Assembly: GCA_033980235.1 (NCBI GenBank)
Contig: CM067067.1
Span: forward strand, 27,426,451 to 27,490,450
Length of the DNA: 64,000 nt
Direction of reading: 5' to 3'
From: Diadema setosum
Lineage: Eukaryota; Echinodermata; Echinoidea; Diadematoida; Diadematidae
Positions 60,530 through 64,000 of the stretch are shown here, piece after piece. Position 1 is the first letter of the stretch. Each line of letters starts with the position of its first letter. The notes beneath the pieces were generated by a model, which had not been told where the DNA came from, did no database searches, and worked only from the letters and a program-made list of their open reading frames with translations. The position numbers and the translations under genes were made by a program.

Positions 60530-60740
60530 CAAAAATGCAGATTTTTGCACAATAACTTGCATAATTATGCAAATTTTATGTTTATTTACATAGGTATGAA
60601 ATCAATTTTTGCAGGAATTATTTCTACATATACTTCTACCAAATTAGGTATTTCTGCTGGATACACATATATTTTTTAACAATTTTTAATGTATTTTTGC
60701 ATAAATTATGCAAATTAAGGCTTATTTGCATAGATACAGA
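60530..60740. repeat. Inverted repeat, right copy (partner 55390-55612)
   Basis: About 85% identical to the left copy once inverted. The two enclose roughly 4.9 kb that contains the DR1 minisatellite and the second LINE. Confidence 0.85.
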
Positions 60741-61080
60741 GTGTCTCTTTAGATGAAAATTTTTCAATTGCCCTTGGGAACATCTGTGCCAAGTAGGACA
60801 TTTGTACTAAAAAAAATGCAGCGTTTATACCCCCAAGTCTACTATAGGCCTATTGCAAAAGATCGCCAAACGAACGCTGTGATTCGGAAGCGTCGTCAAC
60901 TGTTCGCGAATGTCATTTTTACTTCGGCGAGAATTTCACAAAATTTTGAATTTTTTGGCGAATCTTTTCCGCACACTTTGTCGTGATTTGCTCGTGATTT
61001 GTTCTCGAAAGTGTCTTTGAAGCCTCGACATATGCCGATCTTTGCAAGACATGCACGATGTTCGCAAAATCTTTGTTGAG
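60741..61080. other. No recognisable feature
   Basis: Frames on both strands (60753-60986, 60896-61252) overlap and lack recognised domains. Confidence 0.35.
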
Positions 61081-61241
61081 GGGCCCGTTGCATAAAAGTT
61101 ACAATATGGTAACTTTGCCATCCAATGATAACTACCAAGGCAACAATACTCAACAGCCAATCAAAATCAATAATTCCATGGATGTTACCATTGAGAAGCA
61201 AAGTTACCATAATTGTAACTTTTAATATGCAACGGGTCCCA
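61081..61241. mobile_element. 161-bp MITE with ~35-bp inverted ends
   Basis: Left gggcccgttgcataaaagtt and right end inverted gggacccgttgcatattaaa, followed in both arms by acaat-atggtaactttgc. A 2-bp AG may be the target duplication. End sequence is similar in style to the 11.6-kb insertion (gggtccgtttcat). Confidence 0.85.
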
Positions 61242-62650
61242 GGTTTGCACATTTCCCCGCGGACTCGACAACTCTCTGTACCAGTATAAAACTATTGATA
61301 CTCGATAGTGCCTGCATAGAAATCACTGGTCTTTCCCCACAGGGAATCGAGTCCTCGCTGTGACGCTGGCATCCCCTGTAAGTGATAATAGACGAATCCA
61401 ACACGACGTTGATAGAATTGCATTATGGCGCCATGACAACGTTGGTATGATGATCGCATCCTTTTCTCCGTTCACACTAGTCACTATCTGTTACTATGTA
61501 TTGTAAATACACTACGCTACATTTACAAGTACAGACACCTACGAAATGCGTAAAAAGCGATTGCTTCAAATTTGCTTCTAATGTAAATCATGTCCACAGT
61601 GTGATCAGTTAATTTGACAATGAAATGATTACCTTTCCGCGGTGCAAAAGTCATAACACATGCGTACGTTATACATGTACAACGTTAGCAGTGTCACTGT
61701 TGGTTACACCGTCCACGATCCACCGAGGGCTGTTCCAGCTGACTTCAGCCCTCCCTCCCCCCTCCCGACTAGAAACGGCGTCTTACTGTACACTTGCCTG
61801 AATAAGCCTTTACCGGTACCAGAGGTAAATATTTAGTATCATAAACACTCATCGGTACGGGTAGTGGACAACCGTGTAGATCATAGATCTACTGAAATGA
61901 ATGAACTTTCAGACCGGGCCTATCGGGTAGAAAACTACAAGTAGGGGTGGGTACAACGCCAACTTCAGCCGAGCCACACCGCGCCGATGCACTACTGCCA
62001 CTGGGACTGAGCCGTCAGCCGCAGATTTTTCTACAGGTGGGACAAATGACGATGGAAAATCTAACTTGCAGGCTCGTCAACTTTATCGGCTCGACGCTCG
62101 CCATAAATGTACTAACGTTACATGTATCTACAAATTTCGTAATGGTACAACTTCAAACAAGCTGAAGCCGAAGGGAGCCATCCCCATCTGAATAGTCGAT
62201 GCCATGCTCTCGAAATCTGAATATCTTCAGACCATCTGGTGTCGAGAATATAGACAACATAATATAACGTTAGACCTAAGATCCTAACTGTTAGAGTTTT
62301 AACGTTACAAATAATCTAACGTTACAGAATCTATTCACCTGCTATAGGGTTCTTTATCACTCACGCAATTCGACAAAGGATCCACGTTATTGAATGGATG
62401 GTTATCCCGGTTTAAAGCATAACGTTCGACCAGGGTATTTGGATCCCATCCGGCGTGATATCAGTGGCCTTGCAACTGCACCTAACGTTACAGATCCAAT
62501 GTCAGGTAGGCCTAGCTCCTAAACGGTTAGGGCCTTTTTCTTCAAGGCTTTGCCTTTTTATATTTACACGATGTAACATATTGTTAGGAGAGTTGATTGT
62601 ATCACTGGACTTTTTTTTTATTTTTTTTTATTTTTTTTTTATTTTTTTTT
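61242..62650. other. No supported gene
   Basis: GC content is higher here and several taacgtta words occur. The 72-codon frame at 61947-62165 has no recognised feature. A T-rich stretch (62611-62650) precedes the hairpin. Confidence 0.4.
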
Positions 62651-62716
62651 GCTCTGAATTCCGTTCTCAGACTCTATATAGATCAAACGTTACAGTCTGA
62701 GTACGGAATTCAGAGC
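62651..62716. repeat. 23-bp-arm hairpin
   Basis: gctctgaattccgt-ctcagact and its inverse differ at one position, with a 20-nt loop; T-rich sequence precedes and caaaaac follows. Confidence 0.9.
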
Positions 62717-63035
62717 AAAAACAGCTAACGTTAGAGGGCGATATTTTGGCCAAAAGTAACACAAGTTATTCACAAAAATAAAAGTCTTGAAAATTCCGAA
62801 TTTGGCATAATTGTGAAAATTATCCACTCCAAATTCTGGAAAGTAGACTTTAATCATATACACGTAGGCCTACACCCCTCTACAAAAAAACAAAAAAAAA
62901 GTTGTCTCTTTTTGTGCGGTGTCAAATGGCATTATAATTCCAGGCATGATTTTTGTAATGTTACGCAATGATTAATAACTTTCGCATCTTGTCCATGCAC
63001 CAGAATCACAATTCATACCCTCGATTCACCGGACA
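62717..63035. other. No recognisable feature
   Basis: AT-rich, with an A-run at 62884-62900. Confidence 0.4.
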
Positions 63036-63041
63036 CATTTA

Positions 63042-63209
63042 CAGGGCTGCCAACTCTAGCGTGAGACTCGCGCATTTTGGTCCTTTCTCACTCTAAAACT
63101 TTATTTCATTTGCATGCATTTCTATTGATCTGACTCATTTTGACTCCTAAATTATAGCATTGGCCTATGGGAGTCTCACTCTCAACAGTTTCCAGTGTTG
63201 GCAGCCCTG
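63042..63209. mobile_element. 168-bp hAT-like MITE
   Basis: Inverted ends cagggctgccaac, with gtgagactc inside both arms. Flanked by catttac at 63036-63042 and 63210-63216, a 7-8-bp target duplication sharing the terminal C. CAGGG ends and 8-bp duplications fit the hAT superfamily. Confidence 0.85.
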
Positions 63210-63216
63210 CATTTAC

Positions 63217-64000
63217 TACTGAGCGGACGACAAAGAAAAAATTAGCAAATGAGGCTCAAATTTCGTATTTTACGGTAAATATATGTTAAACATGAACATT
63301 TCGAACAGTTCATGCAATAAAATCTTGTGAAAAATTGACATCTTCTATAAAACTAGTGTTTTTTACATGTTTGTGTCTCATTTTTCACTATTTCGGTCCA
63401 TACAATGCTCTGTGAGGTTAGTCTATTAAGCCCCGCACGTATTGAATGTCGTTAGTATGCAAATAGGCACGTCCGGAATTACCATGCTGTCCAGTAATAC
63501 CATGCCTGTACAACTGTTATATAAAGTGGAGTTCATGTTGACAACAACTTGTTGTCAAGTAATTATTAGGCCAATTTTGGGCTAGCTAAATAGGCCCTAT
63601 AGTTATACTTGACCAAAAGATCGGTCTGTATGACACTGTAGATCTGGTCATTGGGGATATGTTCCACAGAGACTGTGTCTCGTACTTGGCTTCATGCGCG
63701 GATCCCCTCTTGGTCTTATAGGAGAGCAATAACGTCAAAAAAAATAAAAGACTCCTCCAGACAGACAGATCTTTCTGTCTATACGTTTGTAGCCCTATAC
63801 CGATACTAGACTCTATTCCTAAGTATTTCAAAGGCTAAAGACCGTAATTATTGGTGGTGATAATGTTTTATGGCATAGAAATTATTTCTAGAGGTCTATA
63901 TAGTGACTCCATTCTGTTGAACCTCCTTGGTGTTGCTTTACCCTGACATGTAAGGCTCGTGTCATTCGACCAGTTGAGGACGAGTTCCAAGTACGTGGGT
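63217..64000. other. No recognisable feature
   Basis: No long frame with protein features; the minus-strand frame 63586-63831 is not recognised. Confidence 0.4.

Noticed and set aside
61947..62165. Possible small host gene
   Set aside because: No domain, no splice or poly(A) context, and length within chance expectation.

Overview
The window is eukaryotic, intron- and repeat-rich DNA with no host protein-coding gene that I can support. Its composition suggests a marine invertebrate, most likely an echinoderm or other invertebrate deuterostome. The reasons are Ty3/gypsy, Tc1, CR1/Jockey-like LINE, tRNA-SINE and fold-back elements side by side, frequent short words such as taacgttag, taggcctac and acatgtac, and long G/C homopolymers. 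Species assignment is inference.

1-5200: a fold-back element cut by the window edge, a LINE 3' end, a 478-bp tandem repeat, a dead Tc1-type transposon (2858-4515) and a polypyrimidine tract. 5198-20091: a decayed Ty3/gypsy element (gag, zinc knuckle, protease, reverse transcriptase, RNase H; no integrase seen). Its reverse transcriptase is split by an 11,647-bp insertion (7518-19164) with 16-bp terminal inverted repeats and a 3-bp CAG target duplication. That insertion is the most unusual object here. It holds a ~165-bp minisatellite whose units each carry an X-box-like palindrome, a TTAA-flanked element, two fold-back elements, a pogo-like end and several minus-strand exon-like modules related to one another.

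20100-35300: a LINE fragment (minus), a doubled tRNA-derived SINE, a G/C-run tandem array, a 2.3-kb imperfect palindrome, a 4.0-kb fold-back element whose arms are themselves ~165-bp tandem repeats (30308-34319), and two small palindromic elements. 35780-41700: a nearly full-length but broken LINE (plus strand) lying between two clusters of one 14-bp motif that forms perfect 29-nt palindromes, each cluster beside arrays of a second short repeat. 41700-46850: more G-run repeats, hairpins built on a tcacgaaccgacg-like motif, a 28-G run, and a 551-bp tandem duplication with an exon-like segment.

46851-54588: a nearly identical 3.87-kb tandem duplication, very recent or an assembly artefact, each copy with a tRNA-Thr-like SINE and nested hairpins. 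54600-64000: minisatellites (one with DR1-like motifs), a second LINE on the minus strand, a pair of inverted repeats about 5 kb apart, and two well-bounded MITEs.

Nothing here forms an operon or pathway. The window is a layered record of insertions, which allows relative dating: gypsy is older than the 11.6-kb insertion, which is probably older than the elements nested in it.
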